From Proteles cristata cristata (Eukaryota; Chordata; Mammalia; Carnivora; Hyaenidae): a stretch of DNA of 64,000 bases. Both the position numbers and the translations under genes were made by a program. Numbering within the stretch: the stretch's first letter is position 1; the number at the start of each line of letters is the position of its first letter. The notes beneath the pieces are model-generated. The model was not told where the DNA came from. It did not search any database and saw only the letters and a list, made by a program, of their open reading frames with translations. Shown one piece after another: positions 21,171 to 32,334 of the stretch. Location: NCBI GenBank assembly GCA_017311185.1, contig JAESUZ010000344.1, positions 248,001 to 312,000 on the forward strand. Reading direction: 5' to 3'.

Positions 21171-21804
21171 TCATACATAAGGTCATCTTTTTGTCCTGAT
21201 TTGCACAGGACAATTCCAGTTCATACCAGTTGTCTGGCGTAACTATTAATGTCACTCCCTATCAAGCTTAACTGTGTCCTCATTTGAACAATAAATTATA
21301 TGGTCATAGCCTACAGGTGGCTGGATTGTCAAAGAACACAGGATTTTTGTTGGTTTTAGTGGTTGTGAATGAGTGAGTGTGTGTGTATGAATGATCCTTC
21401 CCTGGGGGACTTTAAAGGTAGCTTGTGCTGAACCAGAGAGAAAATAGATTCTTGGTTCTGAGATTGGCTTCTGTTTGAAGGCAAGGGCCTTTGACCTTAG
21501 GCCAGGCCTTCCCACCCATCCTTCATCTAGAGCCTGGTATATTGGATTGCTTCCCACTCTGGTGATGTGGCAATTGGCATGGGGCATGCGCTTCATGGGC
21601 CAACTTTTGATACTCTGTATAATGGAATTGTTATTCAGTGTAATGCAGAGCTTGAGAAACAGCATCTATTTGGAAAGCTTTCTTTTGTGGGTTTATACTG
21701 TATTCCCTCACCACTGTTACCATGAGTGAATGCTGATTATGGAAAATGGAAGCCGTCACCAATGTCCCCACCCCTTGTCAATGCTCTAAATGGTAATGGA
21801 ACAT
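21171..21804. other. Unassigned DNA
   Basis: A 137-codon minus-strand frame (21252-21665) has no recognisable domain or splice context and is not called a gene. Confidence 0.4.
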
Positions 21805-21821
21805 GAGAATGGATACTTTTT

Positions 21822-22025
21822 GTTTTATTTATTTCTAGGAGAGAGAGAGAGAGACAGCGTGAGCAGGGGAGGGTCAGAGAGAGAGGAGTCACAGACTGAA
21901 ACAGGCTCCAGGCTCTGAGCTGGCAGTCAGCACAGAGCCCGACGCGGGGCTTGAACCCACGAACCGCGAGATCATGACCTAAGCGAAAGTCGGACGCTTA
22001 ACTGACTAAGCCACCCAGGCACCCC
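21822..22025 (-). repeat. CanSINE (young felid subfamily)
   Basis: Antisense copy with 'gacagcgtgagcagggg', 'cccgacgcggggcttg', 'ctaagcgaaagtcgg' and head 'cacccaggcacccc'. The 17-bp TSD 'gagaatggatacttttt' is perfect (21805-21821 and 22026-22042). Confidence 0.97.
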
Positions 22026-22042
22026 GAGAATGGATACTTTTT

Positions 22043-23258
22043 AAAGTGTATAAGGGTCATGATGAGTTTGGGGTTTGCTTATCTTTTGTCATTGTCACCT
22101 GGTAATTTCTGGCAGGGAATTTTTATATATAAACTTGATTGCTTTGGGAGTTTATGTGTTTTTAAATTTCTTTTGTCTTCCTCTCCCCACCTTAAGGGCA
22201 GAAGTATTCTCTTTCTCAGTTTGGTTGCCTTCTTGTGTTTCTTTGCAGTTTGGCCACTCAAATATGTATCCCAGACACTGTAGTTTCACTCATTTCCTTT
22301 CTGTGTGCTCTCTTATACTTTCTTTTAACCCATAGGCTCCTCCTCCACCCCCCTCCTTTTTTTCTTCTCCCTTATAATTTATTAGTTAAAAATCAGGCCA
22401 TTTTACTGCATTTTGCTGATTGCTCAGTCACGATGGAGTTCACCCTGTTCTTCTGTCCTTGGATTTCCTGTAAATTAATTGGCAGCTGCAGGTGACAGGT
22501 TTGACCAGACTCAGGTCTAATTCCTTGGCAGGACTCTTGGCAGTGTCAGAGTGTTCTTTCACTGGGAGGCACATGGCACCTACTGCTGTCTCTGTGTCAT
22601 TCACTGCTATTGGTGTTCGATGCCTAGATCCATCACTTCCCTAGGATTGTAAAACAGTGAGATATTCTGGTATATCGTTTATTTTTCATTTGTTAGCTGG
22701 AATATTTCTATAAAGAAGTGTTTTCTTCTCTCTTTTAGTTTCACATTCAGTATAATTCATAAATACAGGCACGAGAAATGCTTGATTGTTTGCCTTTGTT
22801 CAACAGGTTCAAGGTAGAGAATCTCTGCCCTATTATACTTGAAAGGGAACCAATGGGTTGTGTGCTTTTTTGTTGGTATTATTATGAACAAATGGATTTA
22901 AACATATTTCCTGAGTGTCAGTTAGTTACAGTCATTGTCTTTATTGAATCTCAGATCTTTGCTCTGGGAGAGGCTCTTCAAGATGGGATCATTTGACACG
23001 GCCCAACAGCCTTTGACTGCTTCCCTGCTACATGGAAAGAATTTTTTTTTCTCTAGACTTTCCATGTACATTTCTTGCTCCACACCTGGAATCAGCCATT
23101 TCTGTAAGATATTCTGATTTCTGTTAGTGAGAAATTATTATATCAAGGCCACAGTCTGAGTGCTAGAAGTGTTCAATGTTACTTGGTTAGTCTTTGTTTC
23201 TAGCTCTGTTTAGGGGACAAAGCTCAAAGCTGGCAAGGATTGAGATGTATAAATATAG

Positions 23259-23260
<2 letters not shown>
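22043..23260. other. Unassigned DNA
   Basis: T-rich sequence without a recognised repeat or gene; several short open frames of no recognisable content. Confidence 0.4.

Positions 23261-23300
<40 letters not shown>
23261..23300. repeat. (GT)20 microsatellite
   Basis: Forty bases of uninterrupted GT. Confidence 0.98.
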
Positions 23301-23306
<6 letters not shown>

Positions 23307-23311
23307 CTTTA

Positions 23312-23492
23312 GGGGCACCTGGGTGGCTCTGTTGAGCATCTGACTCTTGATTTTAGCTCAGGTCATGAGCTCACAATTTGTGAGTTTGAACCCCACATCA
23401 GGCTCTGTGATAACAGGAAAGAGCCTGCTTGGGATTCTCTCTTTCCTTCTATCTGCCTCTCTCTCCAAATAAATAAATAAAATAAAATTTAA
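23312..23492 (+). repeat. CanSINE (diverged)
   Basis: 'ggggcacctgggtggctctg', 'gactcttgattttagctc', 'caggtcatgagctcac', 'gcctgcttgggattctct' and an 'aataaataaataaaat' tail. It sits 12 bp after the GT tract; no clear TSD. Confidence 0.9.
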
Positions 23493-24129
23493 ATAATTAT
23501 GATTTCAAATTGGATACTTCCAATTCAAAGACAGGACCACAGAGTTTTTGACCTTATATATACTACATCTGTATCTTCTGTCTTTCACATAAAAATAAAA
23601 CAAAAAACTAGGTTTTAAGGATAAATGGATGATAGAATTGGACTATCTCATAACTCTTAATAACTCACTTGTTTGGTCTTATGTATAAAACATTTCAGAA
23701 TAATATGATCTCATGAATATGACTTCTCAAGATACTAAAAACATTTAAAAATTGTTTTTCTCTTCTCTTTATTAAAAAATTATTGTACTGTATCTACATT
23801 TTGAAGGCATGAAACCATTTCATACTATACCTTCCCTTGTAGCCCTCATTTAGTTTTAATTTTTCAAGCTTCTGTATATTTCATCTTTACTACCTGTCCT
23901 AATCTCCTGTCTTTAGCCTTTTTGATTGTCTGAATCTTATTTTTTAGTATATTCCTCAGAAATGGCTCAAGAGGACTATATTCCCTAAGGCTTTACATGT
24001 AACCTCTGTCACCTCATACTTGAAAATAATTTTGCTGAATATAAAACCTTTGGCTCATATTTTATTTCCTTTCAAAGTCTAATTATAACATTTTCCCCTT
24101 GTAAGTCAGTTCTTTTGCCCAGATGCTTA
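23493..24129. other. AT-rich DNA, possibly antisense HAL1/L1
   Basis: 'ttttgctgaatataaaacc' and nearby T-rich sequence resemble old L1/HAL1 on the minus strand, which would place it inverted against the HAL1 that follows. This is uncertain. Confidence 0.3.
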
Positions 24130-24935
24130 GAGAAATTTTTTTCTTTCTCTCTAAAAGTAATAAAAGTATACATGAAGGTAGAAATAGAGATAAGGTACGT
24201 CAGAAAGCAACCAACATCTCCTTTTTTTAACTCTATGAAAACAACAGAAGAGGGAGCTCTGAAGTTAGAAAAGTCACTGTGAGTCATGCTTCTTCCCCAG
24301 AATTCAGGAAAATTATCTTCACACAAGTACTGACCATAGAAAACAAAGGAGGTAATCTCATATAAACACAAAGTGAGATAAAAAGAGTAAAGAGAAGAGT
24401 AACATCTCTACATATAACACACTACATAGATGAACCCAGGTTAAAACTATAACTTACTGTTGTCAGAATGAACTAAAATTCACTAACAAAGTGATAAAAG
24501 ATATCATAGAGCAACATAAATCAAAATAGAAAAAAACATAAGAAATGAAGTGATAAGTGAGGAAGGGCATTGGAAACAGAATAAAAAATCCTTTAGAAAT
24601 AAAGACTAAACTAGATGCACCTCAAGAGCAAACAAACGCAACAGGTGATGCCTTCAAAGAAAGAAAAGGTAAAAATTAGGAACATTTTAAGTAGAAAAAA
24701 ATAGAAAAACAATTCAACAGAAAGGGACAAACATTGAAGACAGGCAAAGTAGCTCTAACATATAACTAATAGGAGACCCAGAAAAAGGAAAGTAAAGCAA
24801 GGAACAGAACGAACACTGAATCTATAATTCAAGAAAAATTACCTGAAAGGAAAAGGATTGAAATTCCATGTTGGGACCTCGTATCTGAGCGGGGCAGGCC
24901 ACAGTGACCAACAGCCAAGACACCAAGACATACTG
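24130..24935 (+). repeat. HAL1 (half-L1) LINE
   Basis: 'agggagctctgaagttag', 'ggaaaattatcttcacac', 'aagtgataaaagatatcat', 'agctctaacatataacta' and 'caagacaccaagacatac' match HAL1 in consensus order. HAL1 is an old LINE carrying only an ORF1-type gene; no intact frame remains. Confidence 0.75.
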
Positions 24936-25012
24936 TCATGTCTTGTTTGATTACTGCTTCTATCTACTGTGCCTAGAACAGTGCCTGGTACATAGTAAGT
25001 GTTCAAACTATT
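24936..25012 (+). repeat. L2/MIR-type 3' end
   Basis: 'cctagaacagtgcctggtac' followed by 'atagtaagtgttcaaac' is the common L2/MIR terminal motif. Confidence 0.6.
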
Positions 25013-25155
25013 GGCCAGATGTCTTCATTTGGGGTGAATAAATAGTATATTCTCTAAAATGCCTAGAAAATGTAATAGTTTTATTTCCCTTAACTATTAC
25101 TTGTTGCATATAACCCTGGGTGAGACTGGGAATATTATTGCAATCTCTTAGGCAC

Positions 25156-25505
25156 TAAACTGTGTTTTTTCCCTTGCTCAGATTCATACATTGAAGCCCT
25201 GACCTCCAGTGTGGTTATACTGGGAGATTTGGCCTTTATGGAGGGTTAATCAAGGTTAAATGAAAGCAATAGGACTGGTGTCTTTATAAGAGGAAGCAAT
25301 ACCAGGAGTGTGCATGCACAAAGAGGAGGCAATGTTAGGACACAGCATGAAGGTGACCACCTGCAAAGCAAGAAGGGAGTCCTCACTAGACACCAGCCCT
25401 GCGTGCACCTTCGTCTGGGTCTTCTAGCCTCCAGAACTGTTGGAAGGCAAAGTCCTATTGTGTAAGCTGCCTAGTCTGTGGCATTCTGTTATGGCTGCCT
25501 TAGTT
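25156..25505 (+). repeat. MLT1-type MaLR LTR
   Basis: 'ttcatacattgaagccctg', 'tctttataagaggaag', 'aggacacagcatgaaggtg', 'tcctcactagacaccag', 'gcctccagaactgttgg' and 'ggcattctgttatggctgc' follow MLT1 order. Solo LTR; no retroviral genes seen. Confidence 0.85.
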
Positions 25506-25539
25506 TTACGATTGTAAGGTTTGAGTCATTCCATCAGGT

Positions 25540-25755
25540 AAAGAACCACAGTGTGAGGTGCTTGCTAAAGGCAAAGGGGATATAGAATGGGTAGTGGAAG
25601 AGAGTGGATATAAAGAGGGAAGGTATAGTTTACTCTGCAATGAAGATAACATTAAGTCTGAGACCTGATGACAAGAGGGAATTGAGGTGGGAGCAAAGAG
25701 CATTCTAGGTAGAAGCAGAAGCAGGTGCAAATGCCACAAGGCAGCACAACTATGA
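25540..25755 (+). repeat. Ancient repeat fragment with local duplicate
   Basis: 'agacctgatgacaagagg', 'agcattctaggtagaagc' and 'aggtgcaaatgccacaag' belong to a very old mammalian repeat. The 113 bp at 25636-25748 match 27792-27904 without gaps and with 11 mismatches (about 90%). Confidence 0.6.
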
Positions 25756-26139
25756 CCACTTGACTGGTCACAGAAATGAGGACTGTAAATGTCAAGAGTA
25801 TTTCATCCTTATTTTGTTATGAATGTGTGCGTATATGTAGCAGATATCTTTGTGTTCTTCTCTGTGTTCTCCTCCTAATATGTGTTGACTTTATATCATA
25901 GTATTTAAGTATTATTAACTTTACATTGTGGTATATAAATTACTGGATGTTAAAGAGAAGAGTAAACATCATCCAAGGATTTCATACCCTCTTCTGGGGA
26001 AAGAGTTAGTGCATTTTGGTTGTACACAGAGTAGTTCTATCATATTAGGTGGAATAATGTCCTTGTCATTGCCTTTATATGGAGAGTAGGTATGGTTTAA
26101 GAAGATGCATGTGGGTTCCAGGTTGACAAGGAGTGGACT
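25756..26139. other. Unassigned AT-rich DNA
   Basis: No feature recognised with confidence. Confidence 0.35.
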
Positions 26140-26545
26140 TGTGATGGTTACTTTTCTGTATCAACTTGGAGACTTTTTTTTGGATGAGAGTAACACTTAA
26201 ATCAGTGAACTTTGAGTAAGCAGATTGTCTTCCATGGTGTGGTGGGCCTCTTCTAATCAGTTGATGTCCCAATAGAACAAAAAGACTGGCTCCTTGAGTA
26301 AGAGGGAATTTTCCAGCAGACTGCCTTTACACTTCATCTGTACTATTGGCTCTCCTGGGTTTCCACCTGCTGGCCTTGGGGCTGGAACTGCACCACTGGC
26401 TTCCCTGGGTCTACAGGCTGCCAGTCCACACTGTACTTGGACTTGCCATTCTCCATAATTGTGTGAGCCAATTTCTTATAATAGGTCTACTTTCTACATA
26501 TATGCATCCCATTGGTTCTGTGTTTCTGGAGAACCGTGATGAATA
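26140..26545 (+). repeat. MLT2-like ERVL LTR
   Basis: 'tgtgatggttacttttctg', 'aacacttaaatcagtgaac', 'cagactgcctttacactt', 'attgtgtgagccaatttct' and 'cattggttctgtgtttctg' occur in the order of a common ERVL-class LTR (MLT2 group, name from memory). Solo LTR. Confidence 0.65.
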
Positions 26546-26588
26546 TATAAGCATTCAACATTGCGTACTAAACCTGTGCCCTTTTTTG

Positions 26589-26592
<4 letters not shown>

Positions 26593-26626
<34 letters not shown>
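26593..26626. repeat. (TG)n microsatellite
   Basis: Seventeen TG units, likely variable in length. Confidence 0.97.
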
Positions 26627-26629
<3 letters not shown>

Positions 26630-26657
26630 AATAGGACCATTCTTTTTCTTGCCTCTT

Positions 26658-26902
26658 TTAAAAAAAATTAACATTTTCTTTCTTTCTTTTTTTTTTTTTA
26701 ATATTTTTATTTATTTCTAGGAGAGAGAGAGACAGCGTGAGCAGGGGAGGGTCAGAAAGAGAGGGAGATACAGAATCTGAAACAGGCTCCAGGCTCTGAG
26801 CTAGAGCCTGACACGGGGCTCAAACCCATGAACCCATGAACCATGAGATCATGACCTGAGCCGAAGTCGGCCGCCCAACCGACTGAGCCACCCAGGCGCG
26901 CC
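26658..26902 (-). repeat. CanSINE, intermediate type
   Basis: Antisense copy combining the young-type 'gacagcgtgagcagggg' with the older-type 'cctgagccgaagtcgg'. It has a small internal loss after 'ggctctgagct' and a duplicated 'gaacccat'. 'ttgcctctt' (26649-26657 and 26905-26913) is a probable TSD. Confidence 0.92.
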
Positions 26903-27161
26903 TATTGCCTCTTAATAATAATAAAGGTGGTCTACAGTGACTCCAAATAGCTACTGATGACTCTTTAATTGCCTATTTGGTGTTTGAAAAGATCTTACTA
27001 TGATGGTTTTGGTACCATGGTGTCAATGCCCTGAGTTATCTGTTAGTGGTGGACTGGTGAGGACTTGTCTGAAATGCACTGGGCACATACATCTAGTGGA
27101 GGTCCTCAGAGAACCCTGCTTTTCTCCAAATCATTATGTGCTCTTGGAATCTGTCACGTCT

Positions 27162-27194
27162 GAAGTTTGATAGAAGTTTGATAGAAGTTTGATA
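27162..27194. repeat. Exact 11-bp x3 tandem repeat
   Basis: The unit 'gaagtttgata' occurs three times in a row without a mismatch. Confidence 0.95.
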
Positions 27195-27255
27195 GAAAGC
27201 AGCCATGATCAGCAAGAGTCTTACTAGCTCAGTGAATATTATTACTACTTTTCTT

Positions 27256-27474
27256 TAAAAAAAAAATTTTTTTTTAACATTTGTTTTTGAAACAGAGAGA
27301 GACAGAGCACGATCTGGGGAGGGGCAGAGAGAGAGGGAGACACAGAATCTGAAACAGGCTCCAGGCTCTGAGTTGTCAGTACAGAACCTGATGCGGCGCT
27401 CGAACCCGCTGACCACGAGATCATGACCTGAGCCGAAGTCGGACGCTTAACCGACTGAGTCTCCCAGGCGCCCC
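27256..27474 (-). repeat. CanSINE
   Basis: Antisense copy: poly-A/T tail, 'gagggagacacagaatctg', 'cctgagccgaagtcggac' and head 'cccaggcgcccc'. Imperfect 16-bp TSD (27240-27255 and 27475-27490, two mismatches). Confidence 0.94.
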
Positions 27475-27599
27475 TACTACCACTTTTCTTATTTGATTTA
27501 CATGGTTATTTTGTTCTGATATACATACTGGGATCAAGTAGACTCCTGTTTTGTGGTCAGTGGTGAACATGTGGTTACATAGAACTATAAATCCATTTT

Positions 27600-28215
27600 A
27601 TTTATAATGGTTATTAACCTGCTGCTTCTACGAAGCTTACAGTCTTAAAGGGGGAGGAAATAAGAAACAAATGAGCAAGAAAGTATCATCAGATGCAGGT
27701 AAGAACTAGGCAGAGCAACAAGCCATCTGCTAGTTGTGCTAGTGAGCTGCTAGGTAGTGACTCTATCTCTGTGTCCAGAGAACGTATCTTCTGCAGTGAA
27801 GATAACATTCAGTATGAGACCTGATGACAAGAGGGAATGGAGATAGGAGTAGAGAGCATTCTAAGTAGAAGCAGAAGCAGGTACAAATGCCCCAAGGCAG
27901 CACATCTTGCAGATTGTGAGGTGTGGACAATCTTGGCCGAATAATGTAGAGGGGAGTGTGGTGAGGGGGTACAGTAGATGCAGGCAGGGCAGATCAAGTG
28001 GAGAGGCTGGGAAATAGATACCCAGGGGGAAATCAATCCAGGATTGGTTCCTGCAAGGCATAGATCCTGCTACAGGGCTTTGAAAAGGGAAGTGGGGATG
28101 GGCTTGAGGACACTGTGGCGGGGGTGGAGGGTGGGGAAGCAGGGAATGCAGTGAAGAGGATTACTCAAAAGATGAAAGGAGATAGACTCAAGTCACTGAA
28201 AGAGATGGGGAAGTG
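27600..28215 (+). repeat. Ancient mammalian repeat, long copy
   Basis: 'acgaagcttacagtctta', 'gcagtatgagacctgatg'-like, 'gagcattctaagtagaag', 'agggctttgaaaagggaag' and 'gattactcaaaag' occur in the order of an old, widespread mammalian repeat whose 5' part reads '...gagcttacattctagt'. I cannot name it reliably. Confidence 0.55.
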
Positions 28216-29046
28216 GAGTCAGCCTCTTAAGCATAATTGCTGGGCATCTCCAACTCTGCTGTGAGAATCAGTGTCTTTTGTTTTGAAGTTATGAGATGAC
28301 AAGCATATCTACATAACCAATTTAATTTGAAACCATAGATTATTTAGGACAGAATAAGGTGACAAATGCAGGATTCTTCATGGAAGCATAGTTACTGCCA
28401 TCTGCCACTGTTTATTTAGAATCTGTAGACCGTGGCATTGTAGTGAGTGCAAATGAGTGGAAATTTCAAATGTCAACCTATTTTGGTCAAAAAGGGCTCT
28501 TGGAGCCTTCCCCTCCACACGGATCCCATCCCATCTAGTTTTTAGGGCAATTTCAGAAATGGATTAGCTTTATTGCGTCCCTAAACAATGTTTGCCTTGT
28601 GTCTGCTCTGACTCTTGAAATCTGTATCTTTTCTCTTGAATCTATAAACAGATATTGTTCCTTTGGAGCATAAGTGTGACACTGATAAGGAGCAGAAATA
28701 CTATTAGGTGACCTGGCTCCAAGGGGCTAGTTAGATAAATATCAAAATGATATTGTCATAAAATGATTCTGTTGAAAAGGCAGAACAATAGTGTGAAATT
28801 TGAGGACCTGCTGGGTTATAGCGAGGCCCTGGTGTTTTACTGTTAAAGCTCTCCTGTTGAACTCTGCTTGGTTCCAGTGTTTATATACTGTCTATTAGCA
28901 GCTTTTGAAATATTTTATTCCTGTAGTAATCTCCCTAGATATCCTCCTTAATTGGGACCCCAAGATACATGTATGTAAAATGCCTGGATCCCAGTGGGTC
29001 CAATTTCTGCTTTTGCAGAGCTGCCTTGTTAGTACAATAATCTTGT
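28216..29046. other. Unassigned DNA
   Basis: No repeat or gene recognised. Confidence 0.4.
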
Positions 29047-29067
29047 TTTTTTTTTTTTTTTTTTTTT
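29047..29067. repeat. Poly-T tract
   Basis: About 21 T. I looked for an antisense processed gene to its right and saw no AATAAA signal, frame or TSD. Confidence 0.9.
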
Positions 29068-30384
29068 AAATCCCTTTATGCAATTTTGCTAAAGAACAAG
29101 CAGACCCTTATGGGAGGAACCTCCACTTTCTCCTAGGATGGTCTGATAATGCCACCGTTGGAAAAATAGCACTAGATTTAGGTTGAGCTCCGTGTACTGG
29201 ATTGCACACCAAACATTATCTGAGAATACCTTGATTATACTAGGGATATATATAGATATAGATTTACCAGTAGATAACATCAGCCCTTCCTGTTAAGGAA
29301 ATGTCTATCTCAGGGTCAGGCATGAACAGGGGGCTGTGTCATTTCTGTGGTCATGGGCAGTGGGCCGGTGCCTTGGCTCTCTCCTGTCCACTAGGATCTA
29401 TTTTTACTTTTTCTTTGTTTTAAAAGTCTTTTTGGGGATTCTGTAAAGACTTACCTGGCCAGTGATTTTGCAACTAGGACTTGGCTTCAGTTCTTTAAAA
29501 GCAAGCTTGTTTGTCTCCAGGAGTTTCTGCATATTCCACACCAAGGCTTCCGGGCTCTTGCTCTTCACTCTGGTGCCTTCGTGCAGGCTGCCCACCCAGG
29601 CACACGAACTGAATTTCTCTGCTGTCTATTCTGGTGTCACCTGGGAACAGGTGCTTGCTGTCTGTACCCTGTTGTCTGTTTGTGGTCGCCTAGGTCGTTT
29701 GTGCCAGGGATCTGAGTGACATTTCCCATGCTCCTACTATTCCAGAGCCTGCTGTTGACTGAGGGTTCCATGAGAGGGTGGAGAGGTCTTGGGGTGGCCA
29801 GAAGAGTGTGGCCAGGAGGAGGAACAGGCCCCAAGGAAGTTCAGCGGATCTTAGCTTCCACGTGGTGTGGTTCTCACCTGACATCATTCCCTGGCCTCAG
29901 CAACCTGTCCATACTCTCTGAGACTTTGCTGGCCATCCTAGGGTCACTGTACTTTTGCTTTCTCAATGACCCTGTGGTTTTGGCTGGTCTTTTAAGATCA
30001 GGATTTGATTTCATTTTCTCACTGAATCATCTGTTGCCCTTCTTTTTAACGGGTAGCTCTGAAATTAGACCTTTAATATAATAGCAAAGATTCAAAACTG
30101 CCCTGAGTCTGACCAACTGTCTTGGGCAGTGGTGCCCAGAGCATCTTCCTGTTGGTGTGTCATATTTCAAAATACTATAACAATGGTGTGCCTTTAAGGT
30201 GTTTCTTTGTTCAGCAGAAGGAGCTTTGTGGTGATCATTCTTTTGCGAGTAAGAGGTTGTGGTTGGGTGTCTCTGTTCCTGTTACATGCGTTTGATGGGG
30301 AGGAAGGTATTTGCTTGTTTATGTATGTGTGTGTGCTGCTTGGAGGAGTCCACAGTAGCAAGACTGGGATGACTTCAGTTTCTA
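29068..30384. other. Unassigned DNA
   Basis: No repeat recognised. A 121-codon plus-strand frame (29716-30081) overlaps minus-strand frames and has no recognisable domain. Confidence 0.4.
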
Positions 30385-30520
30385 ATCCAGGACATTCAGT
30401 TCCTCATGCTTCCTCCCAGCAAGTCATGGGGCTAGGGCTGAGGCTGGTCTCCGAGATACGGATTTTTTTCCATTTTCCTAGGCGATGTTGATGCAGTTGG
30501 AGACCACTTGAGAAGCACTT
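30385..30520 (+). repeat. MER5-type hAT-Charlie DNA transposon
   Basis: The segment 'ttgatgcagttggagacc' followed by 'acttgagaagcactt' is the terminal portion of MER5 (a short non-autonomous hAT element). The left part is weaker. Confidence 0.6.
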
Positions 30521-30859
30521 CTCTGAGGAGCGATGCTCTCCCATCGAATGACAGGTTTGAGCTGGTCAGGGATGTGTCCGATCTCTCGAGGGTCATTTTC
30601 CATTTCCAGATAGGAGATGGGTTAAGCGGTGGTTCTTTATCTCACAATTGGCTTCCATCCTACACTTTCATTTCCCCTTTGGGGGGTGACTTAGGAGGCA
30701 GTTAAAACCTTTAAGTAGTTTAGAATAAGCCACTGTTGTTTTGGGGAACAACACAACGTATTCACTCTGAAGGAGTGCGATGAGGTATCCACCAAATGCA
30801 ACCTTCTGGTAGCTTCCAGGTGGTTACGGATGTATGCCTGAGAGTTAATGGGGAAGACA
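30521..30859. other. Unassigned DNA
   Basis: Nothing recognised. Confidence 0.35.
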
Positions 30860-30982
30860 AGGATTCGGGCAACTATGTGAACTTCGCTGAGCTTCAGTTC
30901 CCCTGCATGAAAATGGAGATAATAATAGTACCTAATGCACAGGGTTGTTGTAAAGATTACATGTTAAATGTTAAGAATACAG
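30860..30982 (+). repeat. MIR, left part (split by CanSINE)
   Basis: 'ggagataataatagtacc' and 'gcacagggttgttgtaaag' are close to MIR consensus. The element resumes after the SINE at 31223. Confidence 0.85.
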
Positions 30983-31222
30983 GGGCGGGGGCGCCTGGGT
31001 GGCTTAGTCGGTTAAGCGTCCGACTTTCGCTTAGGTCATGATCTCGCGGTTCGTGGGTTCGAGCCCCGCGTCGGGCTCTGTGCTGACTGCCGGCTCGGAG
31101 CCTGGAGCCTGTTTCAGAGTCTGTGACTCCCTCTCTCTCTGACCCTCCCCTACTCACGCTGTCTCTCTCTCTCTCTCCTAGAAATCAATAAAACATTAAA
31201 AAAAAATTAAAAAAAAAAAAAA
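30983..31222 (+). repeat. CanSINE, youngest copy in window
   Basis: Full-length sense copy with essentially all CpGs of the tRNA-like head intact: 'ggcgcctgggtggcttag', 'cgtccgactttcgctta', 'atctcgcggttcgtggg' and 'tcgagccccgcgtcggg'. The internal pol III B box 'ggttcgagcc'-type sequence lies near 31054-31065. It ends in a long A tail. The perfect TSD 'aagaatacag' lies at 30973-30982 and 31223-31232. It is inserted in a MIR. Confidence 0.98.
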
Positions 31223-31290
31223 AAGAATACAGCCTGGCATGTAGTAAATGCTATATCAGTTTTAGTTGCTATTACTATTATTGTTGTTAC
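31223..31290 (+). repeat. MIR, right part
   Basis: 'cagcctggcatgtagtaaat' continues the MIR cut by the SINE. Confidence 0.8.
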
Positions 31291-32334
31291 TGTTGTTACT
31301 AACTTATTTGAATTGAAGTGAAACTCTTCCCTATCAGAAATTCATAGTAATCAACAAGAAAGACATGGGAGAACCCTATACCCAATGGCTTGCATGCTGG
31401 AAGCGAGTCAGTGGATTTCTAGGATGAACACAGCCCTTATCTGCAATGTGGACGCTTTATCAACCCATCTACTGTGCAGAACATTAATAGGACATTTTCC
31501 CATCTTCCTGCCCCAGCTTCAAGGTACTGCCACTTGCAGATAAAAGCACTGGAGTAATTTCAGTTGAGTATTGTCTGCCTCCTTAATCTCATCATCAGTG
31601 AAATTAATATTTGGTTGCTGAGGGAAGACAAACATCTGTAACTTTTCCCTGGTGGAATGGCTGTTTGGTTTCTATTGCACACATTTTTCTCACAGGTTAA
31701 AAACTGTCTTAACCTGATTTCCCCTGTTTAAGATGGAGTCATGTTTGATTTAATGGTAATGTTTATAGTGCTAAGGAGAGTTAAGAGTCATTCTGGCGTT
31801 AAAACCTTCTAAGCCTCTAAATAAATATATTGTTATCTTGAAACCTTCCAAACTGAACTCAGAATTCACTCAGGCATCGTATAGAGCTTTGATAAATAAG
31901 AGGAGGGCAGCTAATGACCCCGTAAACTCCTAATAATGTTGTGGCCATTCTTGCTGCCACAGCAGGGCGATGAAATGCAGGGCAATGATGTGCACTGGGA
32001 AATTAATGTCTACGTGAGTGTTCATCAGCTTGCCATTTTAAATAGTGTCCCAATTACAGATTTATTTTGTGAGAATTTGGTGGTTTTTTTTGTCATCTCT
32101 CCTCCTAACTGGTCTTCATGCTCCTTTTCCATTTCTCAGTTCATCTTGCACAATGATTTTGGGTTACCTTTTGTACAATAATATCTCCACCAGCTGGCTC
32201 CCTGCTACCTCTAAGAAGTCTAATGCTTAGAGCTCTGCCTGGCAGGCCCTTCCCTGTGTGCACCCCACCCTACATGGGCCATCTCTACCCACCCTACATG
32301 GGCCATCTCTACCCCAATACTTTTGTGCTGTCAA
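31291..32334. other. Repeat-free DNA
   Basis: No repeats recognised. It includes AT-rich homeodomain-type motifs such as 'gtgaaattaatatttgg' near 31600 and a two-unit tandem (about 24 bp each) at 32264-32311. No gene frame recognised. Confidence 0.45.
32264..32311. repeat. 24-bp x2 tandem duplication
   Basis: 'ccctacatgggccatctcta' with its flanks occurs twice in a row without visible difference. Confidence 0.9.

Noticed and set aside
21252..21665. 137-codon minus-strand open frame
   Set aside because: No recognisable content, and a plus-strand frame overlaps it.
28378..28398. Second possible CTCF-type motif, minus strand
   Set aside because: Only about 11 of 14 positions match; too weak to list.
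29047..29280. Poly-T followed by a minus-strand frame, as in an antisense processed pseudogene
   Set aside because: No AATAAA-type signal, no target duplication and no recognisable parent gene.
32264..32311. Short tandem copies considered as a CRISPR-like or satellite array
   Set aside because: Only two adjacent units with no spacers in a mammalian genome; a simple tandem duplication.
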